DNA of 64,000 nt. Source: Rhabdophis nuchalis (taxonomy: Eukaryota > Chordata > Lepidosauria > Squamata > Natricidae). The DNA is taken from assembly GCA_039707465.1 (NCBI GenBank), contig CM077648.1, positions 17,295,619-17,359,618 on the forward strand. The letters are read 5' to 3'. Positions 21,339-33,180 of this stretch are shown here, one piece after another. The stretch's first letter is position 1, and each line of letters begins with the position of its first letter. Both the position numbers and the translations under genes were made by a program. The notes under the pieces were generated by a model. That model made no database searches. It worked only from the letters and a program-made list of their open reading frames with translations, and was not told the origin of the DNA.

Positions 21339-22116
21339 GTGGCATTCCATTCACAGCGTCAACCTGGCTTTCCCATGTCCTTCTAAAACTTGAACCTAGA
21401 GACTATGGAAGTGCCTGCATTAGTTTGAATAAATATCTCAAATAACTTTTGAAAATTATTTCAATGGCTACAATGAAAGTAGTTATCTGAATCTTTTTAG
21501 AAGGGAAGAATCAGGAGCTGGTTCTTTCACCGGGCAAGGGAGTTTCGGTGTCACAAGAGACAATATTTCCAGTGAATTGAATTACCGTGTTTATTCATGG
21601 AATTATTTACAATAGGGAATAAAATATTCCTGTTCGGCAGTAAGTCAAAACTGGTTTCGCCGTACGCAGATCTGATAGGGTTGCTTTTTTCAGTTAGAGC
21701 TGTCAGTACCATTTAGGAAAAATAAACATTGTACATGAATAATGGTTGTTGAGTGCCCCAAAAGGATACCTTTTCAACTTATCTGAAGAACAATTTGTCT
21801 TGAGTGAAAGCAGTGAAGATATCTAGTGCTGTGGACCGGAACTAATGCTTTGCACGGTATGCCAAAAAAAAAGCACTAGAGAATACAGCCTGTGAGTGCG
21901 TTGTATATCTCTTTTCTATCGAGCAGGCATGGGCCAAGCCAATCAACTATAAGAACATGGCTTGTAGGTTATCTCCTCATGTTTGCATTTCATGAGGAGC
22001 CCTCGTAGATTTCCAATATCCCCTTCTTTATATAAACGTAGAGACTACAGTAACCTTCATAAGGGGAAACGAGAATCTGGTAAGAGATATCTTCCAAGCC
22101 TTTTTTTTTTCTTTTT
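21339..22116. other. No recognisable feature
   Basis: Unremarkable sequence. Confidence 0.45.
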
Positions 22117-22793
22117 GCTATTTAGTTTAGTTTAGTTTATTTACATTTATATCCCGCCCTTCTCCGCAGAGAACCCAGGGCGGCGCACAGGAAATTTAAA
22201 AAACATACAGAATACAAAAATAAATACACAATTTAAAATATAAATTAAACCGTCTTATCCTATGCTAAAAACCCAATTTTAAAATACCCAATTTAAAACT
22301 ATCTAAAAGTCCCCATGGGAAGTTAGGCTAGGCCGGCTTGTTGGAATAGGTATGTCTTTAGACATTGGCGGAAGAGGCGGAGGTCGGTGATGGTGCGTAA
22401 TTCGGGGGGTAGGTCGTTCCAAAGGGCTGGGCCCGCCACAGAGAAGGCTCTTCCCTTGGGTGTCGCCAGTCGGCATTGTCCGGCCAACGGCACCCTGAGG
22501 AGGCCCTCTCTGTGGGAGCGTATCGGTCTAAGGGATGTATGGGGCAAGAGGCGGTCTCGCAAATAACTAGGCCACGAGCCATGGAGCGCTTTAAAGATGG
22601 TCGTCAAGACCTTGAAGCGCACCCGAAAGACCACAGGAAGCCAATGCAGCTCGCGCAGGATCGGTGTTATGTGGGAGCATCTAGTGGCTCCCATAATCAC
22701 CCGCGCGGCTGCGTTTTGGACTAACTGTAGCTTTCGGGTGCACCTCAAGGGAAGCCCCATGTAGAGAGCATTACAGTAGTCGAGTCGGGACAT
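22117..22793 (-). mobile_element. L2-type LINE, longest copy of its family here
   Basis: Minus-strand ORF2 C-terminus plus 3' UTR (ccgcccttctccgcagag and ggcggcgcacaggaaattt on the plus strand). Related copies are at 34,215, 40,075 and 43,420, plus the somewhat different 14,224, 25,355, 47,763 and 54,697 group. Confidence 0.85.
22323..22793 (-). pseudogene. L2 ORF2 C-terminal fragment
   Basis: The 156-residue minus-strand frame starts at SRLDYCNALYMGLP and continues LQLVQNAAARVI, ITPILRELHWLPVVFRVRF, FKALHGSWPSYL and FSVAGPALWNDLPPEL, ending in LFRQCLKTYLF. These are the ordered blocks of the thumb and C-terminal region of L2-clade ORF2. The palm with the YADD motif lies upstream and is absent. 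The frame is intact to its stop, which suggests a fairly young insertion, but it is far too short to be functional. Confidence 0.85.
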
Positions 22794-22829
22794 TTATCTT
22801 GTAAGGTTTTGAAAATACATTGAGACCGT

Positions 22830-23350
22830 TAGAAAACATTCAAGTCACAATGAGCCAAACAAGAGACTTAAACGGAGGCTTGAATAACAGAGAAAACAGA
22901 CTTTATTCTTTGATCAAAGTTAAAGTTCTGGGTAAGAAATCCCAAACCCATGTACAAGGGACATGGTGGGAAAGTTCTACAAAACTCAATTACGCAGGGT
23001 CCTTTCTTATACACGAAAAGATGTTTGATCTTCAAAAGGATCTTTCTTCTTCGAATTCTAATTACTCTAGCTATTCTCAATCATTCTAATCAACATTGTA
23101 AACTTCAAGTCAAACCTTAAGTCATATAACCTAACATTGTAAAACTTGGATCATATATCTTAACTCAGATTTGCATCCTTCCTGGCTCAAAAGATTTGTT
23201 ATTTTTTCCCTTCTCTGTTTGCTTAATTGCCCATTTAGCAGCACACATGGTGAGAAGATTGCTTTGGAATCTTCTCTTTTCCCGAAGGAAGCAGAGGTGG
23301 CATGGGAAGATTTCAGATCTTATCACAGGATTTGACATTTGCCAGATATC
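22830..23350 (-). mobile_element. Possible LTR, minus orientation
   Basis: On the minus strand a TATA-like gtataagaaagg is followed about 130 bases later by an AATAAAG polyadenylation-like signal, an order typical of an LTR. No TG...CA ends or flanking duplication were found. It directly abuts the 5' end of the L2 copy. Tentative. Confidence 0.35.
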
Positions 23351-23562
23351 TTACAGACCCCAATAACAGGACCCCAGGAAATCAGCCCCAAGGCACAAAG
23401 GAATCCACAGCATGCAAGCATATACATAACAAATACAAGGCATAATATATGTGTGTTACAGAAAGCAAATGTTTCTATTAATCAACAAGTTTGTATCATT
23501 ATTACCATAACTCTACAATCTATTCATTTTAAAATTTATTTACTTATTGAATTTATATTTGT

Positions 23563-23785
23563 TATTGTTGTTAGTCGCGAAGTCGTATCCGACCCATCGC
23601 GACCCCATGGACAAGGTTCTTCCAGGCCTTCCTGTCCTCTACCATCCCCCGGAGTCCGTTAAAGCTCATGCCTACTGCTTTGGTGACTCCGTCCAGCCAC
23701 CTAATTCTCTGCTGTCCCCTTCTTCTTTTGCCCTCAATCTTTCCCAGCATTAGGCTCTTCTCTAGTGAATTTATATAGCTACCCA
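23563..23785 (-). mobile_element. BovB (RTE) LINE 3' end
   Basis: The plus strand shows the complement of the BovB terminus: gttgttagtcgcgaagtc and gcgaccccatggac. The minus strand still encodes the ORF2 C-terminus. BovB is a horizontally transferred LINE abundant in squamates and ruminants (known biology). Confidence 0.85.
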
Positions 23786-23786
23786 T
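23571..23786 (-). pseudogene. BovB ORF C-terminal fragment
   Basis: The minus-strand frame of 71 residues contains EKSLMLGKIEGKRRRGQQR, then IRWLDGVTKAVGMS and DRKAWKNLVHGVA, closing with RIRLRD. This is the terminal basic and HGV region of BovB ORF2, recognised by its block order. Endonuclease and reverse-transcriptase domains are missing, because the copy is 5'-truncated just beyond this point. A second, more decayed BovB 3' region is at 29,168-29,615. Confidence 0.85.
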
Positions 23787-24169
23787 AAAACAAAATTAAA
23801 AAATCCAAAAATATAAAAACACAAAACACAAATCATATTCTTTCTTTTTTTTAATCCCGGAAAAATGGAACTGGTAAAATTCCAACAGATCTTTCATATG
23901 TTTATCCTATTCAGAGAAAATAAAATGTATTAATGAATCATTCCTAGTGTAATCAGATGGATTTTGGCTTCTTACCCTTCACATTGGTTTCTAGCCTTTC
24001 TTTTTCATTTTCCAATCATGTTAGCTATCCATAGTGGCCAGCATGAGTCAGGAATTCTGGGAGTTGAAGTCCACAGATCATAAAGGGGCAATAGCAGCTC
24101 ACCCCTGACCTATGGGATAGATGCCTTCTAATCATTGACCTGTCCTTCTTTCTCCAATAAGCTTTAATT
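23787..24169. other. Mostly unassigned; one MITE scrap
   Basis: Positions 24,051-24,085 (ggaattctgggagttgaag and following) resemble an arm of the palindromic MITE family. The rest is AT-rich and unassigned. Confidence 0.4.
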
Positions 24170-24290
24170 TGTTTTTATTGTATTTATTTATGTACATATT
24201 TTATGTTGTTTTAATTTTCCCTGTGCACCGCTCCGAGTCCCCCTGGGGAGAGGACGCGGTATAGAAAAATAAAATCTATCTATCTATCTA
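24170..24290 (+). mobile_element. L2-type LINE tail with (TATC)n
   Basis: Contains ccctgtgcaccgctccgag, ggggagagg and a (CTAT)n end. Confidence 0.7.
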
Positions 24291-24788
24291 TTTAGATTCT
24301 TCAACCCTATTGGTTTTACTTCTGTGCCAACATGCAGCTGTCCTTATGTGCATATATGTGCTTGTCTTTTTCAAAGTTACTTCATATCCTGCCCACCTTC
24401 TGACATAAATGCCCATCACTGAAGCAGTCAGGCGTTATTCCCCGAAGCAGTTGATTGGTTAATTCCACACAATTTCACTGTGTTATCCTGACATTTCTTT
24501 AAATTCCGCAATGGCCATAAGCCAATCCAGTTTCAACAGTTTCAACTTCTGATGTATGCGTTCAGGTATCCACAATCAGTCCCGTGATCCCTGTGGGCTC
24601 TGGAGTTGCTGAAAGTTGCTCAAAACAAAACAGTTGCTTATTTTATTCAGTCTCGAAAGAGATTGCTTTTAGGGAGGAAAAGTCTTACGAATTCTAGTTA
24701 TGGATCCTAAGAAAACTTAATGGAGAATATCATATTTCCACTCCTTACCACAAACTCTGTAAATTCGTGTATCCCTCCCATCCATCCT
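24291..24788. other. No recognisable feature
   Basis: Nothing assignable. Confidence 0.45.
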
Positions 24789-25031
24789 TCACGGCAGTAT
24801 AAGGTGTAGCTCAATCACTCCTTGGTTAGCAGAATACCTTGCAAAATTGGAACCCACATCTGAGGATGCCCCGTATTTCACTGAAAATAGTTCTTTTTTA
24901 GATAAATATTTCAGCTCTTTCATTTCTTCCCTAGCTCCCCAAAAATCCTTTCTTTTTATCATAGCATCTAGTGCCATAATAGGATAATCCCTTTCCATAT
25001 TATGCAAATTGGCTATAATTTCTCTACACAA
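24789..25031 (-). pseudogene. Possible LINE ORF fragment
   Basis: An 80-residue minus-strand frame, rich in charged residues, contains AMIKRKDFWGAREEMKELKY followed by LSKKELFSVKYGASSDVG. The style resembles a linker region of a retroelement ORF, but I do not recognise the family with confidence. It sits in AT-rich sequence with no visible element ends. It could also be a chance frame. Confidence 0.3.
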
Positions 25032-25354
25032 GCCACGGTCTTTGGGGAAAAAATAGCATTTGTTACCATGCAGTTATGGTTTCTTTTTAATATATAGCTT
25101 AATTAGAAGAGATGTAATTCTGAGAATCAACACCTTTCTCTCAGTGGGGGAATACTACCAATAAATGCATTAAAAGTTAATTTGAACTGCGGTAAGTCTC
25201 TCAGAGCTGCGTTACAAATTATTCTTGACAGCCTTCAAAGTGGTCTAGAAAGGCCCATCCCTGCTCCACAGAAATGCCATGAAGAGAATTTGCTTAACAG
25301 TGGTCAGACCCTCTAATTATAGGCAAGGGGAAGTAAATGTACAGTAAATGTACA
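25032..25354. other. No recognisable feature
   Basis: Nothing assignable; short direct repeat acagtaaatgt near 25,340. Confidence 0.4.
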
Positions 25355-25835
25355 GTAAATGGCACGGGACCTAGCTATCTGCGGGATCGCATCCTGCCCC
25401 ATACATCCCTGCGGCCGATTCGCTCCCATAGAGCGGTACTTCTCCGGGTGCCGTCCACTAGGTTATGCCAGCGGGCGACGCCCAGGGGAAGGGCCTTCTC
25501 TGTGGCGGGCGACGCCCAGGGGAAGGGCCTTCTCTGTGGCAGGCCCGACCCTCTGGAACGACCTTCCCCCGGAAATTAGAACAACCACGGACCTCCGCTC
25601 CTTCCGTCAAAAATTAAAAACATACTTCTTCTGCTTGGCCGGCCTAGGGTAATTAAACTGTTTTTAGGGGTTTTTAGGGCTTAGTTTTAGTTTTTATATG
25701 GGATTTTAGCGCAGGGTGAGTTTAATTCGTTTTAACTTGTATTCTGTATTCTGTTTGTGGTTTTTATTTGTATTTTAATTCCCTGTGCCCCGCCTCGAGT
25801 CCCTTCGGGGAGAGAGAGCGGGTTATAAATTATTA
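25355..25835 (+). mobile_element. L2-type LINE 3' end with internal tandem duplication
   Basis: Encodes the L2 ORF2 C-terminal blocks HTSLRPIRSH and LWNDLPPEI, then the 3' UTR (gcgcagggtgag, ccctgtgccccgcctcgag) and an (ATT)n tail. A 34-bp segment is duplicated in tandem (25,473-25,506 and 25,507-25,540). This shifts the reading frame. Confidence 0.85.
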
Positions 25836-25852
25836 TTATTAATAATAATAAC

Positions 25853-25898
<46 letters not shown>

Positions 25899-25899
25899 T

Positions 25900-25926
<27 letters not shown>
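25830..25926. repeat. (ATT)n / (AAT)n microsatellite, inverted
   Basis: ATT units switch to AAT units and back to ATT, so the tract can fold on itself. Confidence 0.9.
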
Positions 25927-25930
<4 letters not shown>

Positions 25931-25957
25931 CCTGCAAACTTTCATCTAGGAAGAATT

Positions 25958-26274
25958 CAGTGGTGGGATTAAAAAATGTTTACTATTGATTCTCTGGGCA
26001 TGGCTTTGTGGCCGTGACTTTTTGGGCATGGCAGGGGAAGGATACTACAAAATCTCCATTCCCTCCCCACTCCTGGGGGAAGGTTATTGCAAAATCCCCA
26101 TTCCCTCCCTACCCCACTAACCTGCTTTCCAGCTCTGTTCTCCAGGACAACAAAAGAAGATCAGCTGGAAGGCAGTGGGGGCAGGGCCAGTTTATTTGCC
26201 AGTTCTCCAAACTACTCAAAATTTTCCCTACCGGTTCTCCAGAACTTGTCAGAACTGGCTGAATACCACCTCTG
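25958..26274. mobile_element. hAT-type non-autonomous transposon
   Basis: Starts CAGTGGTGGGATTAAA, ends GAATACCACCTCTG. Flanks gaagaatt and ggagaatt match at 7 of 8. Confidence 0.85.
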
Positions 26275-26410
26275 GGAGAATTAGTATACCCATAACACTT
26301 TTAAGATGGTTAGATACTTATGACGCCTCTGGCAGTAAGTAACTAACTGAACAGCCACTGACATATAAAAACTTTAAAAAGGAACCATTAGCTCCCCTGG
26401 TTAAGGGCCG

Positions 26411-26543
26411 ATGGTGGTGGTTCCCCAACCTTTTCTTCACCATGGACTCAAGATTTAAATCATTACATTTCTTCAAGCCTTTGTGGACCCCTGTGATGAC
26501 ATAGCAGCATTCCAGGGTCCATGGACCAGAGGTTGAGAACCAC
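26411..26543. mobile_element. hAT-type short element, GGTTCTCAACC family
   Basis: Ends tggtggttccccaacc and gaggttgagaaccactg are imperfect inverted repeats of the well-known CAGTGGTTCTCAACC terminus. No clear duplication. Confidence 0.65.
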
Positions 26544-26949
26544 TGGTCTTTGATGGCCAATTGCTTAGATCAGGGATTAAGTCAATTGGATTAATCAACC
26601 AATTTCATTGTAAACAAGTACAAGTACAATGACAATAAAGATTATACTATACTAATCCAAGATGCAGTCCCTCCATCTTTGAACATCAATTTGTCAGGTT
26701 CTGATCAATGCCCTAATTAAACCATGAGCCTCAAGCCAAGCTACAAAAGAAATCCAGTTATTTATTAGGAGCATCATGTTGGCATGGACCTCACTTAATT
26801 CACTTCTTGGCTCTGACCCTGTTTCTTCCCCCCCCCCCCCACCACTCCCAAGAGGTGTCATCAGTCACATTTCCCAATGAAGCAATTTCACGTGTTATAG
26901 AAGTCAATCCCTCTGGCCACTCTAGATCTCAGTGGAGATGGCCTTGATG
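26544..26949. other. LINE tail scrap, otherwise nothing recognised
   Basis: Positions 26,610-26,650 (acaatgacaataaagat) look like a short LINE tail. A C run lies at 26,830. No gene seen. Confidence 0.4.
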
Positions 26950-27333
26950 CAGTGGTGGGTTTCTGCAGGCTCGCACCTACTCACGAGAGCCGGTTGGTGA
27001 AATTTAGAGAACCGGTGAGAGAGGGTTCCACCGGCGTACCTGGAAGTAAATCTGGCCCGCCTCTGCCAGTGACCCAACGGGAAAGAAAGGAAAGGAAGGA
27101 AGGAAGGAAGGAAAGAAAGAAAGAAAGAAAAAAAGAAAGAATTAAAGAAAGAAAGAATTTATCATCACAATTGAGTCCAAAATTTTGGTTGCTAAGCAAG
27201 AGCGTTGTTAAATGAGTTTCACCACATTTTAAAAGGTGGCCACTCCCACCCTGTCACATGACTGCCAAGCCACGGCCACAAAATAGGCCACACCTACAGA
27301 GTAGGTTCTAAAAAAATTTGAAACCCACCACTG
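26950..27333. mobile_element. hAT-type element with internal (GAAA)n
   Basis: Starts CAGTGGTGGGTTTCTGC, ends GAAACCCACCACTG. Perfect duplication ccttgatg (26,942-26,949 and 27,334-27,341). Opposite orientation to the same family at 1,495-1,905. Confidence 0.9.
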
Positions 27334-27654
27334 CCTTGATGTTTGCGGCTGGGATGCGGCTGGGATGTGCTTTCTTTCGACTGAAGTGCAAGTTCCTCGA
27401 TGCAGCTGCAAGGCTCGATTCCCCATCTCCCTGCCTATGGCAACTTGAGAGCAGGTCAGGAATGCTTCGTGATTGGCACAATTCTCATCAACTCTTGAGA
27501 TATAATGGAGGTTCAATTTAAGTCCTCCCTCCCCTTAATTTACATTTTTGAGAAAAGCAAGACAAGAAGAAATGATTTAGGTGGGGGGGGGGGACAATGA
27601 CAAAGCATAGGAACAAATTGGTTTTGGAAACAAAAAAGCAGCAAGATACCAAGG
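27334..27654. other. No recognisable feature
   Basis: Nothing assignable; G run at 27,583. Confidence 0.4.
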
Positions 27655-28345
27655 CAGAGATGGCAAACCTTTTTTGGCTCGTGTGCCATAAGTGGGGAGA
27701 ACGTAGGGGGGTCGTGAGCAGGCATGCTGCACCCATAATGAAATGTGCGACCCCCCAGTGCGCATGCATGCACTACAGGCGCCACCCCCCCCCATCTTTT
27801 GCATGCTCTTTTCGCTCTCCCCAGGCTCCAGAAGCTTTAAAGGAGCCCAGAGATGGCAAAAACAGCCTTCCCCCGGCCTCCGGAGGCTTCAGCGACCTTC
27901 AGGAGGCTTCCCTGAAGCCTCCGGAGCACTCAAAATGACGCGCTGACAAAACGGGAAGTGACGTCCAATTTGCTTGGAACATCATTTTGAGTGGTCCGGA
28001 GGCTTAAGGGAAGCCTCCAGAAAGTCACTGAAGCCTCCAGACCACTCAAAATGATGTTCCAAGCAAATCGGACATCACTTCTGGTTTCGGCGGCACATCA
28101 TTTTGTGTGCTCGGAGGCTTCAGGGAAGTTCATGAAGCCTCCGGAGGGCCTCCGGGGCGGGGGGAGGCTCTTTTCGCCCTCCTCAGGCTCCTATAAAGCC
28201 ACTGGAACCTGGGGAGGGTGAAAAGACCATGCAAGAAAGGGCAAATTCAGTTGGCCAGCACGTGCATGCGCGCTGGCCAGAAGACAGGGCATCGCCTTGC
28301 GTGCCCTGATAAATGCCTCTGCGTGCCATATGTTCGCCATCACGG
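27655..28345. mobile_element. hAT-type element, GATGGCAAACC family
   Basis: Starts CAGAGATGGCAAACC, ends GTTCGCCATCACGG. Flanks taccaagg and tattaagg match at 6 of 8. The interior contains inverted and direct copies of a tccggaggcttca block (27,880-28,150). Confidence 0.75.
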
Positions 28346-29167
28346 TATTAAGGGAAATAGAGTCTTTAGTAAATGGGATGGGAAACTGCCAAAGATTTAG
28401 CTCAGTTCAGCATTTCTGATAACATTTTGGGGATTTTAGGGAAGGGGGGAAGCTATAAAATTTAGCAGATTGGATTTATGTTACTTCAGATGTAACAGAG
28501 TAGATTTTTATTTGTTTGCTTTAACAGCTGACAAAAATCTTCCTTTGGCTAAAGTGCCCATAAGGATGATGCTACATAATAGCTGGGTTATTCCAATGGG
28601 GTCTTTTGTATTTGTTATCAAACAAATATTCATATAAAAACATTTTTTAAAGGCACGGTGTAAATATAAAAGAAAGACAGAGAAATAAAGTGTGGGTATG
28701 TATGAAAATCTACATTTGAAGCTCTCTTCAAACAAGCTCTCACTTCAAGAACCAATTGATGCAAATGAAAATTGATTAAAATACTAAGCAAAGTATGACA
28801 TAAATGCAGGGTAGCATATTTTGAATAATTCAGGCAAGGAAAGTGTTCTTCGACTAAAGGTTATATATTGGTGTGGCAATGTAACATTGTTCATTATTAT
28901 GAGCAATAAACTGTCTGTTGGTACCAAGGAGAAAATTTGTTCTCAGTGACTTTTGATATTTATTCTTGACACATTTGTTCATCATCCTTTAGTGTAATCA
29001 CAAAGCTGAGAGATGGTGTGAGTAGAGCAAACATATTATACGCATAATCTTAATAGAAAGAAATATGTCTGGTAACGGAATAATGACTTCCATTCCAAAT
29101 AGGCAAGTATACATTTATAAGTGTATAAACTATGACTCCATCGGCAGCATTTATTTATGCAATATTT
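28346..29167. other. No recognisable feature
   Basis: AT-rich unique-looking sequence. Confidence 0.45.
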
Positions 29168-29615
29168 ATATTGTTGTTGTTAGTTGTGAAGTTGTGTCTG
29201 ACCCATCATGATCCCATGTTCCTCCAGGCCTTCCTGTCCTTTACCATCTCTGGAGTCCATTTAAACTCATGCTGACTGCTTCAGTGACCCCATCCAGCCA
29301 CCTCATTCTCTGTTCTCCCCTCCTTCTTTTACCCTCAATCTTTCCCAGCATGAGGCTCTTCTCCAGTGAGTCCTTCCTTCTCATTAGGGGGCCAAAGCAT
29401 TTGAGTTTCCTCTTCAGGATCTGGCCTTCTAAAGAGCAGTCAGGGTTTGATCTCCTCTAGGACTGACTGGCTTGCAGTCCAAGAGAGCGCCATATTTCAA
29501 AGGCCCCCAATTCTTTGGCGCTCAGCCTTTCTTATGGCCCAACCTTCACAGCCATACATTGCAGCTGGGAAAACCATAGCCTTGACTATACGCACTTTTG
29601 TTGGCAGGGTGATAC
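29168..29615 (-). mobile_element. BovB (RTE) LINE 3' region
   Basis: Plus strand is the complement of BovB: ttgttagttgtgaagttg, ccttcctgtcc, cattgcagctgggaaaacc and atagccttgactatacg. More diverged than 23,563-23,785 but longer. No intact frame. Confidence 0.8.
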
Positions 29616-29675
29616 AGTATGTTTATATATATATATATATATATATATAAACATATCACCCTGCCAACAAAAGTG
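29593..29675. repeat. 21-bp-arm palindrome around (TA)n
   Basis: Arm 1 (29,593-29,613) begins cacttttgttggcaggg and arm 2 (29,655-29,675) is its exact complement. Between them the words atgttta and taaacat also pair around a (TA)n core. Followed by (GT)n. Confidence 0.9.
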
Positions 29676-29726
29676 TGTGTGTGTGTGTTTGTGTGTGTAT
29701 TGATGGGACACAAAAATACAGACCTA

Positions 29727-30085
29727 ACTTGACCTAACAACACTTCATTTAGTGACTGCTTAGACAGCACTGAAAAAAGTGATTTATGATCATTTTCCAC
29801 ACTTACCACCATTGCAGCTTCCCCTGCAATGTGTGATCAGAATTCAGATGCTTGGCAACTGATTCATATTTATGACGGTTGCAGTGTCCCAGGATCATGT
29901 TTTTGAGGCGTTCTGACCAGCAAGTCAATGGGGAAGTCAGATTCACTTAACAACAATATCATTAACTTAGCAACTGAAGTGATTTACTTAACGACTGTGA
30001 CAAGAAATGTCATGAAATGTTACATAGCAACATACATTTTGGGCTCAATTGCTGTTGGAAATTGAAGAATACTTGTATGTAGAGT
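29727..30085. mobile_element. CAGGTAGTCCTC-end family copy, decayed
   Basis: Contains the family words cttcatttagtgactgctt, cacttaacaac and acttaacgactgtgac. Ends are worn. Confidence 0.55.
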
Positions 30086-30193
30086 TTGGTGAAAATCCTC
30101 CAAACTCCATTTGCCTCAGTACCAAGGTCCTAACCTTCACTGGTTCCTTAAAACAAATGTCAGCCATTTTAAATGTTCAGAGTCATTCTTATA

Positions 30194-30738
30194 CACTATA
30201 TTGCCAAAGGTATTTGCTCACCCATCCAAATAATCAATCAGGTGTTGCAATCACTTCCATGGCCACAGGTGTATAAAATCAAGTACCCAGGCATACAGAC
30301 TGTTTTTACAAACATTTGTGAAAGAATGGGTCGCTCTCAGGAGCTCAGTGTGGAACTGTGATAGGAGGCCACCTGTGCAACAAATCCAGTCGTGAAATTT
30401 CCTCGCTCCTAAATGTTCCACAGTCAACTGTCAGCTGATTTATAAAAACTTGGAAGTGTTTGGGAACGACAGCCACTCAGCCACGAAGTGGTAGGCCGCG
30501 TAAACTGACGGAGTGGGGTCAGCGGATGCTGAGGCGCATAGTGCGAAGAGGTTGCCAATGTTCTGCAGAGTTAATCGCTACAGACCTCCAAACTTCATGT
30601 GGCCTTTAGATTAGCTCAAGAACAGTGCACAGTGGACTGATGTCATAATGAACCCTATGGATTAGGAATGGGAAGTCACTTACTGTAAGTTCATATGCGA
30701 ATAAAGGCAGGTGAGCGAATACTTTTGGCAATATACGG
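30194..30738 (+). mobile_element. Internally deleted Tc1-like transposon
   Basis: Both terminal repeats (cactatattgccaaagg; complement near 30,720-30,738) and both flanking TA are present. The 545-bp body carries only the N-terminal transposase region on the plus strand, with stops, and then jumps to the far end. Same family as 5,003-6,101, opposite orientation. Non-autonomous derivative. Confidence 0.9.
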
Positions 30739-30740
30739 TA

Positions 30741-31034
30741 CATCTTAGATGTGGGCAGTTGTGTGCTCTTAGTCCCTCTCTGTTTTGTAATGACTGCACC
30801 AAATACAGTACCTGTCTGTGTTTCTACTGCTTTGCTCATTCCTTGGCCAGCTGCCCTGAAATGTCCGATCATGGACCTTACATCTTCAGGATCCTGAAAT
30901 TGAAGTTCTGTTAGATCCCCAGAATTAGATCAATCCACACATTTCTACATCCTGATAATATGTTAGCCAGAGAGGGATTTTTCTTTCTTAACTTATGACA
31001 CTTTCTCCAGAATATTCTTGGTATTCTCTTATAG
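30741..31034. other. No recognisable feature
   Basis: Nothing assignable. Confidence 0.4.
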
Positions 31035-31457
31035 CAGGAGTGTCAAACTCGATTTCATTGAGGGCCTCATCAGGGTTGTGTTTGACCTGGGGGGGGGAAG
31101 TGGGCATGGCCAGCTCAACATCACTTGGGTCGGGGCGCCTGTGGTGTTCTGCCAGTGAAACTGGCCTCCCGAACTCTGTTTTTGGCTGCGACGGCCTCCT
31201 GCAAACCTCTGCCAGCGAAAACGGGAGTACCGCCCGAGCTCCTTGTGACATCTGTTTTTGGTTGCGATGGCCTCCTGCAACCCTCTGCCAGCGAAAACAG
31301 AGCTCAGGAGAGTCACATGCAGCCCTCCCATGCTCCGTTTTCACTTGCAGTAGCACCGTGGCCCAGTTCTTCATTGTTTCCTGCGTGGCCCCATGGGCCA
31401 GGTTTAAGTACCCCATGAGCCAGATCCAACCCCTGGGCCGTAAGTTTGACACTCGAG
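31035..31457. mobile_element. hAT-type element, GTGTCAAACTC family
   Basis: Starts caggagtgtcaaactcg, ends aagtttgacactcgag. Perfect duplication tcttatag (31,027-31,034 and 31,458-31,465). Open frames on both strands are by-products of its repeated GC-rich interior (the ggcctcctgcaa block occurs twice). Confidence 0.9.
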
Positions 31458-31465
31458 TCTTATAG

Positions 31466-32702
31466 TCATAGTAAGTATCAATCCTGTAAATGAATCACCT
31501 CTTTCTTGTTCTCAAACTATTAATACTTGACTATATTTTGACTAGTGTGCATCTTAGGAAATGCTGCTCTTTTTGTTGCTCAATTACTCTGCACCACAGG
31601 TTCTTACATACGTAAATTGAACTCAACTCTACTGCTTCCCCATGTCTAGTAAGTAATATGAGTTAGGAAGTATTTTCACATTGTAGTTTGAAGCCAATTC
31701 CTCCTTGCAAGAAAACTAACTTGTGTATACGTCCGTATTCTTTTCTCAAACTTACATTATTATTCTTTTAAAATAATTCTACACATACTGCTTAGAATCA
31801 TCAAGAAATAAATATCAAGATGGTTGAAAAAGTAATAGCCCAATATTTAGTATCAGATGGACTATATGGAAAATTAAATAAGAATATGAAATATTACCAC
31901 TTTAAAATGTCTAGAGGAAATATATCCTGTTCATTTTTGTGGTTCAGATTTTAATGAATGGGTTTTTGACTGTTGGGTTCCTAAAGGTCTAAAATTTAGG
32001 GACTTAGTGGATAAAAATCAGGTAGGTACTAACCATTTAAGAAATAGGGAGAAATATGAGTTCTTGCTGACAAAATCTGGATCTTGGGAAGTGATTGACT
32101 TCTCACCGAATGAATTTTGTGTTGTTGGAGGAGGATTTAAGTACTGTTTAGAATAATCCCAATGGAAACATTTAAATGCATAAGCTAAGATTGATTGGCA
32201 GCAAAGCTCTTCCTTTCTAATGTCTTGGCATTCTAAAATAGACGTAACTAAATGACACAGTTTTAAAATGAAAGAATGCATTCCTTATAGTATTATTGAT
32301 TGTGGATATTTGGGTTAGCATAAAATCCAATAACCAGCTTTTGTACAAAGCAATTTATGTGCAGTGATAGGAGGGGAAAAGCTTTAAAAATTGTACCAAG
32401 CTACATAAAATCCGATGCACTTCAATTTGCCTCCTTTTATATGGTAAAGAGAAAATCCACCTTGCCCAATACTAATTCTCATTCCATTTTCCACTTTTTC
32501 TTTTGCAACAGGAAGTCTGTAGGCACCTTGAAATGAATGAATTTGGAACACTCAGGAAGTAAAAGGATAAGAAGACAGTGCATTGAATGCTAATATATGA
32601 AGTGCAGTTACCAAAAAAGTTTAAGAATTTGTCAGAAAATGTTCTGTGATAGAATGCATATGTGCAGACCAGATTCTTTCTCTATAGCTTTTAAAAACTA
32701 TA
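31466..32702. other. No recognisable feature
   Basis: About 1.2 kb of AT-rich sequence. The stretch 31,790-32,290 is weakly suggestive of retroelement coding sequence, but I cannot identify it. Confidence 0.4.
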
Positions 32703-32945
<243 letters not shown>

Positions 32946-32954
32946 TGATTGATT

Positions 32955-33180
32955 GATTATAGGAATAACATTTAGACTTATATACTGCTGTACAGTCCTC
33001 TTTAATCAGTTTATAGAGTCAGCATATTGTCCCCAACAATCTGGCTCCTCATTTTACCATCCTCGGAAGGATGGAATGTTGAGCCTGGTGAGATTCGAAC
33101 TGCCAAATTGCAGACAACCGGAAGTCAGCAGAAGTAGCCTGCAGTACTATGTTCTAACCACTGATCTACCACAGCTATGG
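32955..33180 (-). mobile_element. tRNA-derived SINE
   Basis: Same family as 7,486-7,720. Plus strand shows the complement: atttagacttatatactgc tail, then gattcgaactgccaaattg (B box region), and ggttctaaccactga-like head words. Confidence 0.65.
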
